A DNA stretch of 64,000 nucleotides from Phoenix dactylifera (lineage: Eukaryota; Streptophyta; Magnoliopsida; Arecales; Arecaceae): contig NC_052393.1 in assembly GCF_009389715.1 (NCBI RefSeq), forward strand, positions 1,240,001 to 1,304,000, given 5' to 3'. Shown here piece after piece: positions 1 through 11,626 of the stretch; the stretch's first letter is position 1; each line of letters opens with the position of its first letter. The notes under the pieces are model-generated. The model was not told where the DNA came from, ran no database searches, and saw only the letters and a program-made list of their open reading frames with translations. Both the position numbers and the translations under genes were made by a program.

Positions 1-805
<805 letters not shown>

Positions 806-1240
806 TATATATATATATATCCTTCTAAAAATTTAAATTTATATGAGTATTTTTCTAAAATTTATATTTATTTTTATGTCTTCATAAAACACTATTTTTA
901 CACAAATGCTCCTAATATAACAGTTCTTCTAACATCATTAATAAAAATAATATTTATTTTAATTAAAAATAAAATAAAATTTTAAGATTATTTTTTTGTC
1001 CTCTATCACGATGGCCTTATGTTTCTTTTTGTGCATCTACTCATTAAGAATATTTTAGTTATTTTAATTTAAAATTATTAATTTTTTAAAGGTGTTAGAT
1101 GGCATGGGTACATATGTCAAAATAAGAATAAAAAATAGTAGAATAGCAAAATAAGTGTTTTATGAGGTATATGCAAATGTCAAATTTAAGAAGATATTCA
1201 TGCAAAATTTGTTATTTTGGGGGGTATTTATGCAAACAAG
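806..1240 (-). mobile_element. Fold-back MITE, copy A
   Basis: This is one of five related copies, about 410-440 bp each, seen at about 806, 2061, 3128, 36554 and 58011. It lies in the reverse orientation relative to the copies at 3128, 36554 and 58011. Recognisable landmarks are the ATGAGG / GTGTTTTAT block, the GTTAGATGGCATGGGTACA block and the terminal TATTTATGCAAA. Its left end has run into a (TA)n tract, so the exact border is uncertain. No coding capacity. It lies about 200 bp downstream of the RIC stop codon. Confidence 0.75.
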
Positions 1241-1439
1241 TCTTTTAAAAAAAATTTAAATTCATCCATCCGGAAGAAGTAAAGGGAAAAGTTTTTGTTC
1301 TGATTCCAGGCTCAATTCGGACGGTCCGATCTCAATGCATGTAACGGGAGCATCGCCGGCACGGTGGGACCGCTCACCACCATCTCATCGAAAAGGAAAA
1401 AAAAAAAAAACTCCTGAAATCGAATGAAATAAAATGAAA

Positions 1440-2917
1440 TCACAATCGTTCATCTTCCCCTTCATCCGCGGGCTTTCTGGTGGTGGCGTTCTTAGATCTA
1501 GATTCTCGGATGGTGTCGCCGCTGCCCACAGAGCCTGAGCCCTTGGATCTCCGTCGCGATTGCTTCGGGATCGCCGGCAGGTCCCCACCGGCCACCGTCT
1601 CCGCGGAGTCACCGTCCTTCTTGCGCGGCCTCCTGTTGCCCCTCCGGGAGCCGTCGGAGGGCGGCTCACGATTTGGGGAGTCGGCGGAGACGGTGGTTTC
1701 GGACCGATGCCGCCGCGAGTGGCGCGGCCTCGGGGCGTTGTTGGGGGAGTCGTTCACGGTGCGCTCAGACAAACGCCGGGAGGGTCTCGGCATCATCTCG
1801 CCTGACGGATTGTCTTCGATTCCGGCGGCGTTGATCTTAAACTCTGAAAAAAACGAAATTACACAAATACTTATATTTATTTACTTATATTAGTGTTTTT
1901 TTTTTGTAGCAATTGGATAAAATAATATATAAATTTTATTTTTAGAGAATTATTTTGTGCTTCAGCTGGGGCTTCAAAATTATATATATATTTATTTAAT
2001 ATTGTATTTCTTATATTTATTAATTATTGTTTATTAACAACTCATTATATATATAGGGTTTTTTTCTCTCATGAATCTCCTTCTAAAAATTTGGATTTGC
2101 GTGAATACTCTCTTAAAATTTGTATTTATTTTTGTATTTTTTGCACAAATATCCCTAATATAACAGTTATTCTAACATCATTAATAAAAACTATATTTAT
2201 TTTAATTAAAAATAAAATAAAATTTTAAAATTACATTTTCGTCTTTCGTGCGATCGTTTTATAAATATTTTTTTTGCATAAGTATCCATTAAAGACATTT
2301 TAGCCATTTTAATTTGAAACCGTTAATTTTTTTAGATGGTGTAGGTACAAATATAAAAATAAAAATAAAAAAATAGAATAGCAAAACAAATATGTTACAA
2401 GAGTATATATTCAAATATCAATTTTGAAAAAGTATTCATATAAAAATTGATATTTAGAAGAGTATTCATACAAAAAGAAACCATATATAGCATACCTTGA
2501 GAGCTCCAAGGGGTGGAAATTGTGTTCCCATCCGGTCCAATTGTACCGAGTGGTGCCGAGTGGAAATCTTTCATCTGTTTATGATATTGGAGCAAAGAAA
2601 AAAATAAATGAGTAAGATCTAGTGGTGATCAATTCATTGGATTATTTTGGGATGCTACAATGGATAAGTAATTTATACCCAGCCGGGAGCATTCATGTTC
2701 GGTCCGTCCCATCCTATGTGCGCCACGTGTTTGACGTCCGTGGGAAAGCCTATCTGCAATTCGTGCTCGCGGCCATCTGGATGCCAAGATTTCTGCGTCA
2801 AGAGGGAATTGAATCGAAGCCCGGAGGAGATGGTTTAATGGCGATAGCTGACATACCGAAAATTTGGGAGATATAGCGGAGGGGCTTCAAGAATCCCTTC
2901 TTCATCCTGGTGGTCAT
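1440..2917 (-). CDS. ROP-interactive CRIB-motif protein (RIC family)
   Basis: Complete four-exon gene, coding exons 2917-2857, 2776-2679, 2574-2496 and 1843-1440, encoding 213 residues. The phases (1, 0, 1) join without conflict and all introns are GT..AG. The start is the first ATG of exon 1; a second ATG four codons later is possible. The N-terminus MTTRMKKGFLKPLRYISQIF matches the short basic leader of plant RIC proteins. The CRIB motif IGFPTDVKHVAHIGWDG lies at residues 29-45, with the conserved I-x-x-P, two His and GWD. RIC proteins bind GTP-loaded ROP/RAC GTPases through this motif and act at the plasma membrane or cytoskeleton in polar growth and signalling. The last exon (about 134 residues) is basic, Ser/Arg/Pro-rich, GC-rich and probably disordered. 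Which RIC paralogue this is cannot be told. A MITE copy fills most of intron 3 and another lies about 210 bp upstream of the ATG. Confidence 0.88.
2061..2480 (-). mobile_element. Fold-back MITE, copy B, inside RIC intron 3
   Basis: It has the same structure and orientation as copy A: a CATGAATCTCC-type left end, a GTATTCATACAAA right end, and the paired GTTATTCTAACATC and GTTAGATGGTG-type blocks. It occupies most of the 652-bp third intron (1844-2495) of the RIC gene, ending only some 15-20 bp from the 5' splice site at 2495. No coding capacity. Confidence 0.75.
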
Positions 2918-3127
2918 AAATACGGACATTACTTAAAATTCTTATCAAGCAATGGGTACGATCACTAGAAAATAAATAAAATCATTTGAAAAATACATAA
3001 CTTAAGTTTTTACTTATTGGTTAGACATTATTTGAACAAAATAATGACAAGTTTTTCAGCAAAAAAAAAAAGGAAAGAAAACTGAACCAATTATACTAAA
3101 AATGCATAATCAAAGAAAAACACTTTC

Positions 3128-3539
3128 ATGATTTTGCATGAATACCCTCCTAAAGATTAAATTTTGCATTAATATTCTTTCAAAATTGATACTTGAATTT
3201 ATATCCTAGTAAAACACTTGTTTTGCTATTTTACTTTTTTCTTTCATCCTTATTTTTGCATATATACTTATGCCATCTAACGCCGTTAAAAAATAATATT
3301 TTTAAATTAAAGTAGATAAAATATTCTTATAAGGGAATCGTAATAGGGGATAAAAAATTTATTTCAAAATTTTATTTTTATTTAAAATAAATATGGTTTT
3401 TATTAACAGTGTTAGAAGATTCGTTATGTTAAAAATATTTGTGTAAAACAGTATTTTATGAGGATATAAAAAAAAATACAAATTTTAAGAAGGTATCCAT
3501 GCAACCTTGAATTTGTAGAAAAGTGTTCATGCCAAAATT

Positions 3540-3540
<1 letters not shown>
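3128..3540 (+). mobile_element. Fold-back MITE, copy C, upstream of RIC
   Basis: It begins TTTTGCATGAATACCCTCC, continues with the ACACTTGTTTTGCTATT block and the CATCTAACGCCGTTAAAAAA block, and ends in a degenerate inverted copy of the start (GGTATCCATGC, then GTGTTCATGCC). It is opposite in orientation to copies A and B. Lying about 210 bp upstream of the RIC start codon, it probably sits in that gene's promoter or 5' leader. Confidence 0.75.

Positions 3541-3544
<4 letters not shown>

Positions 3545-3590
<46 letters not shown>
3545..3590. repeat. (GA)n microsatellite
   Basis: About 43 bp of uninterrupted GA dinucleotide immediately right of MITE copy C. On the minus strand it reads (TC)n upstream of the RIC gene. 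Confidence 0.97.
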
Positions 3591-3593
<3 letters not shown>

Positions 3594-5440
3594 TGAGAAG
3601 GCCACATTATTGGTTTGAATCCAGGATCTTAAAATTAAAGAGTTTTAAACGACAATATATATAAGAATAATGCATGCAGTCATCTAGCCATACCTCAGTA
3701 GATAAAGCTATTTAATGGTCTATATATAGAATGTGAATTCATCAAGCACCTTGGATCCCTTTGCTTTACAATTAGGAATTATGAACCCCGCGATATCTTT
3801 GTGCTCTGTCTTTTGTCAAGAAAAAAAGAGAGAAACGCGAAGAGATCTTCTGCCACTCGCCCTGAAACAAGGAGGAGGAAGGAGAAGAAGAAGAAGCACT
3901 GCATCATGATATCGCCATAGAAACCGATGCCATCTTCGGTCCCCCGAGGTGACGCGTAGTTCGTCGCCGGCACCTCGAGACGGAAGACGGCGAACTGAGA
4001 GGGTCGGGGAACGTACGTTTAGGTGCCAAATCCCAAGTTCTTCTAAATCTTTGTTTTCCTTCATTCTATTTTTTGCAGCCACGGGCATTGGGTGGTGCCA
4101 AGTGTTCCGTACTAATTATAGGCCCTGGCGCGAATGGCAGGAAGAAGCGGTTAGAGAATTGGAGGTTGAAAGCGGAAGCACATCGCTTGGAAATAGCTGT
4201 TGAGTTTTTGGGATGATAAATGGGACTAAAACGAGCGTGAGAAGAAGGAAATTTGGCTTAAGCTTTTTTTGGTCAAATTTAAGCTGTTTCACCTCTCTCT
4301 CTCTCTCTCTCCTTCCTCTCATTGGGGCTATGAGGATCTCTTGTTTTTATTTTTTGGTACATCATAAGGAACTCTTGTTCAACGAGGCGTTTCTAGTTTA
4401 ATCGACCTATTGTGGAGGGGCTAAAATATTTTTTTAATAAAAATTATAAAATTATTTAGATTAAAAATTAATATTAGAGAAAGGATTTGAATTTTTGACC
4501 CTTAAGCTAATCTCAAGGGAAAGTAAAAGGAGGAACACGATCTGTTTGTTGGTGGATAAATTTTATGAAAAAGTTAGTCAACTTTTCCATCGACCACTTT
4601 ATCTGTATTCTTATATTTCTCTAGGTGGATAAATTATTTTTTCATAGATAGCATTTACCCACAAAATGAAGAAAAAATCTTGTCCATTTAGAAGATGAAT
4701 AAGTCATTTTCCCATCAACTAGCAAAACCACTTTTTTATTTTGTTTCTAAAATACCCCTAGCCCTAATATTATATTATAAAAATAAATAATAATGTTATA
4801 TAACTTATTGTAATATATATTATAATATTATATTACATTATTTGTATAATATTATATATTATATTATATTTTATTATATATTATTATATAATACTAATAT
4901 TTATATAATAATATATAAGAATATTGGTAAATTATTTTTTATCTAAATGTTGTCTGGAAAATGTTTACCTAGGAAAATACAGATTCTCAAAAAAGTTTTT
5001 TATCCTCCAAAGAAAGAGAGCATGAGATTGGGAAAACCATTGGAGGGAAATGTGGATGGTGAAATATGCCTCACATACCAGCACATCAATGCAATTAGGA
5101 TCATATAGTAGAATAGTTATTGAATGACCTTTTAGTGGCTTCTTTTGAAGAATAATTGGAGAGAAAAAAAGATGAAGCAAGCTACCTATGTTGCTATAAT
5201 GCGAACTTTCCCAACATAGCAAGTTGGTCATGAGGTTGTACCATATTATTATTTTCAAGAAGAAAAATAACAAAATACAAGGTATTAACTTTATAAAGAA
5301 AAAAGAGTTTTTCTAGGTGATTTCTTATCCATCTACATTCTAAAATGGCATAATATTTTAATATTGTTAAAGGTACATTCTTGAATGGTAAAGGAAACTT
5401 CGCTCGGGATGTCATGTTTGCATACTGTATATAGTGCATT
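3591..5440. other. Intergenic region upstream of the RIC gene
   Basis: No gene is recognised. About 3800-4330 is less AT-rich, with a short CT repeat near 4293-4312. It could hold leader or promoter sequence of the minus-strand RIC gene, but nothing in it is diagnostic. From 4400 the sequence is AT-rich, with many TATAATAT-type runs near 4790-4930. Confidence 0.5.
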
Positions 5441-5445
5441 GGTAT
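5441..5445. repeat. Target-site duplication GGTAT, left copy
   Basis: The five bases GGTAT directly precede the left LTR and recur directly after the right LTR at 18103-18107. A 5-bp duplication is the expected footprint of LTR-retrotransposon integration and fixes the element ends. Confidence 0.95.
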
Positions 5446-6440
5446 TGTTGCTGGAAATTGGACCCGGGGGCAATCTTCGGTCGAGGAGAGGGAGCGGGAG
5501 GTGGTTACTCACGGCGGGGCGGTGGTTCGTCGACGGGCGGCGTCCTCCGTCTGGGGCGATCGGCGAGAAGGAGCGGCTGATTCCCGCGGCTGGGCGACGA
5601 TCCGACAGTGGGCGGCGTCCTCCGTCTGGGTGCCTGCACACGAGCCGGTGGCCGGGTCTCCCGGCGCCGGCCCTCCGACGCTCAAGTCAGGGAGGGGGCA
5701 AATCGTGTAGAGTAGAGGTAAACGGTGCGTCTCCTCAGTATCGATTTTCCAACCCCCTTTTATAGACCGGGGGTCGGTTTACCTGCGATGTAACGGGGCG
5801 AAGCCGTAGTACGGCTCGGCATGTCGTTCAGGTCGGCGCTTGGTCAGGCGAATAATTGCACTGATGTCGGCGATGAGGGCGTTGTACAACCCGAACTAGC
5901 ACGCTACCAGGCGAATTTATTGCATCAGTGTCGGAGGTATGGCCGAGATCAGAGACTTATCACAGTTGACTAGACTCTGCTGGGCTTATTTGCCGTGGAG
6001 AGCTGGGAGTCCGTAGATGACAGGAGTCACGTGCATTAATTGTTGAGTGAGCCGGAGATCCACATTTATTGTGGAGTAAGCCGGAGATCCGCATTTATTG
6101 TGGAGTAAGCCGGAGATCCGCATTCATTGTGGAGTAAGCCGGAGATCCATATTTATTGTGGAGTAAGCTGGAGATCCATATTTATTGTGGAGTGTGCCGG
6201 AGGATCACAGCGGTCATGCGCAATAAATGCCGGAGGGGCGTCATAGTACGGTCTCTGGCCGGACCTCGGAGACGTATAGCCGTAGTAGGTGGCTGACAAA
6301 AGTAGGCCTCGGGCATTGGGGTTTCTCTTAGGTCGGAGGTTCCGAGTTCGGGTGCCGACTTCGGCCTTCCAGGGTCGACGATTGTGCGGCTTCTTTGGGG
6401 CATTCGTGTCATTTGGGGGAAAAACCTTATTCCCCCAACA
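5446..6440 (-). repeat. 3' LTR of the Tat element
   Basis: The 995-bp terminal repeat is nearly identical to 17108-18102. It starts TGTTGCTGGAAATTGG and ends CCCCCAACA as written on the plus strand. It carries a minus-strand TATA-like TCTATAAAAGG at about 5756-5766 and six copies of a 29-bp repeat. Confidence 0.97.
6038..6205. repeat. 29-bp minisatellite inside the LTR
   Basis: About six head-to-tail units built on TTTATTGTGGAGTAAGCCGG followed by AGATCCGCA, with the outer units more divergent. The same array is present in the other LTR at about 17700-17867 with the same unit number, so it predates this insertion. Confidence 0.92.
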
Positions 6441-6455
6441 CTACCCCCCGACTTC
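6441..6455 (-). other. Polypurine tract of the Tat element
   Basis: On the element strand, the bases just before the 3' LTR read GTCGGGGGGTAG and then TGTTG. A G-rich purine run here is the expected plus-strand primer site for reverse transcription. Confidence 0.75.
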
Positions 6456-7120
6456 CGAGTTCGAGCGGCTTGTGGGCTCGGACGTAGGAAGTAAAGTCCA
6501 TCGTTAAAGTTGGGGGGCGAACTTCGTCCGCACCCTCATGTTTCTTGGAATTTTCGTGGTAGGACCTGCGCCCTTGGGCGTTTCGAGGTTACTTTGTTCG
6601 GCGAATTAATGATGGGGTCCATATCCCTACGTCTTTCGAGGCGACTATAGCGGGGGCGGTGTCTCTTGGATTACCGAGGTTGGTTTGTGAGGCGGACCCA
6701 GGATGAGGGTCCTCGGGTTCGACGGGGTGGCGCCTCGGCCCCACAATCGAGAATTCCCGCTCATCAATGAGCGTGCCATTTTGGGTTTCAAAACGGACAC
6801 GCGGCATGACCAGGGGTCGGACGCTTCCGATTTCGTGTTACCGGGTCATAATTTCGGAGGAGTGGAGGCCACACCGGGGCTCCACGTGTCCCAGATTTTA
6901 TTAAACGAGGGGAGCGGGGGTGCCGTCCGCTCATTCTTCGAGGCGATGGGGTTCTGTGGACCCATAATGAGGTCCCGAGATCCGATGGGACAACACTTTG
7001 ATTTCGTATTCGATTTATTGATCCGGAGTGGATGCAGTGCCTCGGCCTCAGAGGTCGCCACGTGGCGCAGCCCGATCGGGGGATGGGAACCGACCCCATC
7101 GATCTGGGCCATCAGGGGGG
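6456..7120 (+). promoter_or_regulatory. Probable upstream region of the antisense gene
   Basis: No credible protein is seen in this 665-bp GC-rich stretch between the polypurine tract and the TATA box at 7121. By position it is the promoter region of the plus-strand gene inside the element. No specific binding site was recognised. Confidence 0.4.
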
Positions 7121-7131
7121 TCTATATAAAC
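7121..7131 (+). promoter_or_regulatory. TATA box for the antisense gene
   Basis: TCTATATAAAC lies 214 bp upstream of the ATG at 7345, on the strand opposite to gag-pol. A plant start site would be expected near 7150-7160, leaving a leader of about 190 nt. This suggests transcription independent of the LTR. Confidence 0.6.
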
Positions 7132-7344
7132 CCCACGAGTCTGCCCTAAAGGTCTTGTTTGGCTTCTCCTCATTTTCGTCGTCTTTTTTCCCTTGTTTTC
7201 TCCCTCAACCGAATTTTGCCGGCGGTGCTCGGAGCAATTTCTGGCAATGTCCAGTAGGTTTTCTTCCTGTTTTCTCTAGAGTTTCCTCTTTTCTTCTCCT
7301 TGCCAACTTCCATTTTCTGCTCTTAATTTTTACTCCATTCTTCT

Positions 7345-9482
7345 GTGAGAATGAGTCTCGGTCCCGAAGAAGTTGGGTCGAATATGTCAGAGGAGGAACT
7401 GGAGACAATCCGCTCCCGTTTCTTCTTCCAGCCCGGGTTTCGTCTTGAAACCGCAGGGCCGGGGGACAGGGTGACGCAGCCGCCCCCAGGTCGGATCGCG
7501 GTTTACCGCGAGACACTCTGGGCGGGCCTGCGTTTTCCCACCCATGAGTTCGTGAGCAGCTTGCTGGCCGAGTACCAGCTCGTCCCGGCGCAGTTGGCTC
7601 CGAACTCATGGAGGACCATAATCGGGTTTTTGTCCCTGTGCCTCGGGCACGGGATCCCGATCACGGTAGGCCTTTTCCGCCGGTGTTTTCTGTTAAAGAA
7701 GAACCCGGCGGACGCAGGGTGGCTATATTTCGCCTTTCGGGGCGGTATGTCACTCTTCCGGGGCGCCCCTTCCTCGATCCACGAGTGGAAGGTGAAGTTT
7801 TTCTTTCTGGCGTCCGCGGCGCCTTGGGGGTTTGAGCCGAGGTGGGGACACCCACGGCTGAAGGCCCTCAACAGACTCTCCGAGCCCACGGGGAGGGAGC
7901 TGAGGATCCTAGACTCTGTGCGAGCCCTCGGGAGGGGCAACGACCTGACCGAGCTCCTGCGGGAGGGCGCCCTGGCGAGCGTGGGTCTGAGCTCGGCGCG
8001 CCCCGAGGGTAAGGGCGGCTACGTTATTTTCATTCTTTGTCTTTCGCTTTTACTGCCACTGGCCTGACACTTAACAAAATTTTTGATTTCAGATATTCCC
8101 CGCATGCCGACCAGCAACACGTCGCTTTTTTCCCGCCTGAGGAGGCGGGAGGCCGAGGCCGGGGGGGCTAATCCCCAGCCTCGGAGGAGGGCGAGGACGG
8201 ACGGCGCTTCCTCGTCGGCCGGGATGAGTGGCCCCGAGGCGGGGGCCCCTGCGGCCGACCCGAGGCGGGAGCGGGTGGTCAGTGGTGCGAGCCCATCGGC
8301 CCCTCCTTGCCCTGCCCCCCTTGCCCAGCGGGGGGAATCATTCGTGGCCCGGCCGCAGCAGCCAGGACCCGGGCCTGCCCGAGGCCCCGAGGCGAGCGGC
8401 TCCGGGACCTCGGGTCCGATCGTGCCGAGCTCTTCCCGAGCTTTCCGAGAAGAGTCGGTTGAGCCAGACTCTTCCGTTCCTGAGGGGAGCTCGGCCCTTC
8501 AGGACGCCGAGGTCGCACGCTCCATGTTGCGGCGTGCAGTGCTCCCAGCGGACCGGGCCGCGTTCCGGGGGATTTCGCTGGAGGAGGTCGCCGGCAGTGC
8601 TTACTGCAGCACCGCCCGGGTAAGTTCCCTTCTTAATTTTCCTGAGTTATTAGCGTGCATACGTGCCTTTCAACTCACAATACCCTCGCTTCTTTTTTTT
8701 TTTTTTTTCAGCATATTCTCGAGCTCGACACCATGGCGTTCCTCGCCCACGGGTATCGAGAAGAAGTTCGGCAGCTCGGCCAGCAGCTGGAGCCGGCCAA
8801 GAAAAGAATCGCCGAGCTAGAAGCGGTGTCGGCCGCGGCCGAGGCTCGGTGGGCGGCCACCGAGGCCGAGCGCCTTGCCGTGGTGGGGGCGCTTGAGGAG
8901 GAGAAGGCGGCTCACGCCATGATCAAGGCAACCATGCGCGGCACGGAGGCGCGCTTGGGGGAGGTCCAGGCCAGGGTCGTGGCCCTCGAGTATGAGGAGA
9001 GGGCCCTTCGCCTCCGAATCGAGCAACTTGAGGCCCGGGAGAGGAGGGCTCTCGAACGAGCCGAGCACGCCGTGGAGCTCTTCAAAGAGTCGCAAGAGTT
9101 CCGCGACATGTTGGAGGAGGAGAGGGTCGACGGTTTCCTTCGAGGCTTCGAGAACTTCCGAGAGCAGGTGCGCCTGTACTGCCCTCAGTATGACTTCTCG
9201 ACGGTCCGTCCGAGGGAGGACCGGGGCTGGGGGTCCGACGTGCGAGCCCTTCCCACCATCCTGACATCCGAGGCGGGAATATATGAGCAAGACCCCGCCG
9301 AGCCTTCGACGAGGGTAGCCGAGGCGGACGGTGTCATGGAGGTGGCTCTGGCGGCCGAGACGGACGCTGTCCCGGAGGTGGTGCCCGAAGCTCCTGCTCC
9401 CGACCCCGAGCCTGTTCCGGAGGAAGGTCTTGAGGTCATCAATGTGCCGGACGACCCCCCGGATGTGGCTCCCGCCGCTTAG
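7345..9482 (+). CDS. Antisense extra gene of the Tat element (gypsy-type transposon domain plus coiled coil)
   Basis: It appears to have three exons, 7345-8008, 8093-8619 and 8712-9482, with introns of 84 and 92 bp. The borders are GTAAG donors and AG acceptors after pyrimidine runs, and the phases agree (1, then 0), giving about 653 residues. Exon 1 contains GLRFPTHEFVSSLLAEYQLV and LAPNSWRTIIGFLSLC, which resemble the plant 'putative gypsy type transposon' family (Pfam PF04195, from memory). Exon 2 is Pro/Ala/Ser-rich and probably disordered. Exon 3 begins with a long heptad-like Glu/Ala/Arg coiled coil (about 150 residues) and ends in an acidic Pro-rich tail. Extra frames of unknown function, often antisense, are a known feature of Tat elements. 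A second in-frame ATG lies 13 codons downstream. Function unknown; a gag-like or regulatory role is speculation. Confidence 0.75.
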
Positions 9483-10509
9483 GACTTAGCGTATTTTTCT
9501 TTCTTTTTCATTGTATCCGAGGTCGGCCCTTGAGCGGCCGACTTCTAATTTTGTAATTGGCCTTCCGGCCCTTTGTTAATGAAAAAGTATTTTTGCCATT
9601 CCGTGTTCATCTTTCCCTCTGTTGTCGTGACCGAGGCCAGGGCCTTAGCGAACAGCCTCGATGGCCTAGCTTTGCATTTTAATTTCCGGGCTGCTTAACG
9701 AAGTTGCCCTTCTTCCCGGGCTACGTCTTAGCCTTCTCGGGTTCCAGTCATCCCGACGAAGAGGAGCTCCGAGTCTTGAGTTTTCTAGAAAATTTCCCTA
9801 AGTCCTATAGCTCGGATTTGGGAGACGTGGAGGTCATCGCGTTTAGCCTTTAGGGAAGTCCCAAGGTGTCGAGGTCGGGCCTTAGCCCTTTAACTAAGAC
9901 CGGACTAGGTCTGTATGTGCCGCTAATCGGGGAGTTTAGTCGGGTCTCCGAACTTAACTCCAAACTCCTCAGAGGGAGCGCGGGCCAATAGGCAGGTTAT
10001 TACCGAAGGTTTTCGTAGTTATTGTTCTCGGACTCTGCCGAGGCTTCGGTGAGCAAGGCTGGGGTTTCCAGAGATTGCCTTGGTACCCGTGTTTGGCTGG
10101 CGCATTCGTGGCCGGGACCACTTTTTAGCCGGACGTAGGAGTTTACGTCGAAGAGCCAAGTCGGGCACTAATTTATGAAATCCTCTGTACCAGTTTCGGA
10201 GACTTGACGAACGGTGCATGCATAATGTAATTAGGAGGTCGATCCTAAGCCGACCCGTTAGAGAGGCCCGACTTTGGGGCGAGATAAGGCTTCAACATTA
10301 AGATTCCGTTCAGCAATATGTAAATAAAATTTGACAAGGAGGGCGTCCAGTTGAATGTACCTCTTTCATTCTCAGAGTTATGCTTCGCATGGTGGAGTAG
10401 GCTGCTTCCCTTCCTCGTCGACCTGCGGAGTCATTTTTGACTTTAAGGGGGCTCGGGCTTCTCACGGACCCGACAGCACCCGCCGAGGTTGAGAGGGCTT
10501 GGGGAGGCT
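9483..10509. other. Non-coding interior of the Tat element
   Basis: It follows the stop of the antisense gene. A TTAATGAAAAAG stretch near 9574-9586 could contribute to that transcript's 3' end. The remainder is moderately GC-rich, with no credible reading frame on either strand. Confidence 0.5.
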
Positions 10510-11510
10510 TTATTGATTTGTAGCTCTTTGCGAGGTCGAGGGAGTTTGAGACCCTGTGGTCGGACCTCGGGGCACCTCAACTTTGGCCGAGGGGTCTTGT
10601 GTCAGGTCGGCGGGTCCGCGGACGCTTTGCTGACCTGTGGTACCTCCCGAAGTCGAGGGAGTCTGATTCTCTACGGTCGACCCTCGGGGCATCCCGACCT
10701 CAGTCGAGGGATCATACGTCAGGTCGGCGGGTCTGGGCACGCTCTACCGACCTGCGATGCTTCCCGAGGTCGAGGGAGTCTGGTTCTCTACGGTCGATCC
10801 TCGGGGTATCCCGACCTTAGTCGAGGGGGCGCTACGGGGGACCGCGAAGGTACTACCCCGTTGTTGGTGATGAGCGCCATGGGGGGCCGCGAAGGTACTA
10901 CCCCGTCTTCCCGAAGTGTCGAGGGGTCTGGGCACGCACTGTCGACACTCGGGGCATCTCGACCTTAGTCGAGGGATCGCTCGCTTCGGGGATCGGAGAT
11001 CGTCGACCGCTCCTGGGGGTCCACTTCGTGGCGCCCCAGGTGGAGCCACCCTTTCCACCCCTCACGGCGCCTTCCCGAGGTCAAGGGAGTCTGGTTCTCT
11101 ACGGTCGACCCTCGGAGCATCCCGACCTTGGTCGAGGAATCGTTCGTCAGGTCGAGGGGTCTGGGTACGCACTGTCGACCTGCGACGCTTCCCGAGGTCG
11201 AGGGAGTCTGGTTCTCTACGGTCGACCTTCGGGGCATCCCGACCTTAGTCGAGGAGGCGCTACGGGGGGCCGCGAAGGTACTACCCCGTTGTTGGTGATG
11301 AGCGCCACGGGGGGCCGCGAAGGTACTTCCCCGTCTTTCCGAAGTGTCGAGGGGTCTGGGTACGCGCTGTCGACACTCGGGGCATCTCGACCTTAGTCGA
11401 GGAATCCTGCTCCATTCCACGTTTCGTCGTCTTGCGATTCTTCCCGAGGTCGAGGGAGTTTGGGACTCTACGGTCGAGCCTCGAGGCATCCCGATTTTGG
11501 CCGGGGAATC
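10510..11510. repeat. Complex tandem-repeat array in the Tat element
   Basis: About six imperfect units share a core CCCGAGGTCGAGGGAGTCTG followed by TACGGTCGACCCTCGGGGCA. Units begin near 10521, 10645, 10761, 11069, 11188 and 11441. Spacing is about 120 bp for simple units and about 250-310 bp where a second module (GGGGGCCGCGAAGGTACTAC, itself doubled) is interposed. The higher-order pattern repeats at about 10761-10970 and 11188-11400. Tandem repeats between integrase and 3' LTR are known for Tat elements and have been proposed as seeds of satellite DNA. Confidence 0.88.
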
Positions 11511-11626
11511 TGAGGATCACAGACGACCCAATATTAAAAGAGGATTACAGTTATCAAGGTGAGAGAAATTTTTGCAGAAAAAGGAGCTGAGTCCATTGTC
11601 CTGATTGTTTTGAACCCCTTAGGATT

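Noticed and set aside
2622-2876. Plus-strand 84-residue frame over the CRIB exon
   Set aside because: The opposite strand encodes the CRIB motif with proper splice borders; this frame is its shadow.
3779-4322. Overlapping frames on both strands near a CT repeat, considered as a small gene
   Set aside because: No family resemblance, no consistent splice structure, and low-complexity content. Possibly leader sequence of the RIC gene.
5385-5765. GC-rich open frames in the left LTR and identical ones in the right LTR
   Set aside because: They lie in the non-coding LTRs, overlap in several frames, and show no family resemblance.
6038-6205. Regular 29-bp repeats considered as a CRISPR-like array
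   Set aside because: The units are directly contiguous without unique spacers and are copied in both LTRs. They form a minisatellite in a eukaryotic retrotransposon.
10489-11562. Several Arg/Ser/Gly-rich frames on both strands
   Set aside because: They are by-products of the GC-rich tandem-repeat array; the frames change between units.
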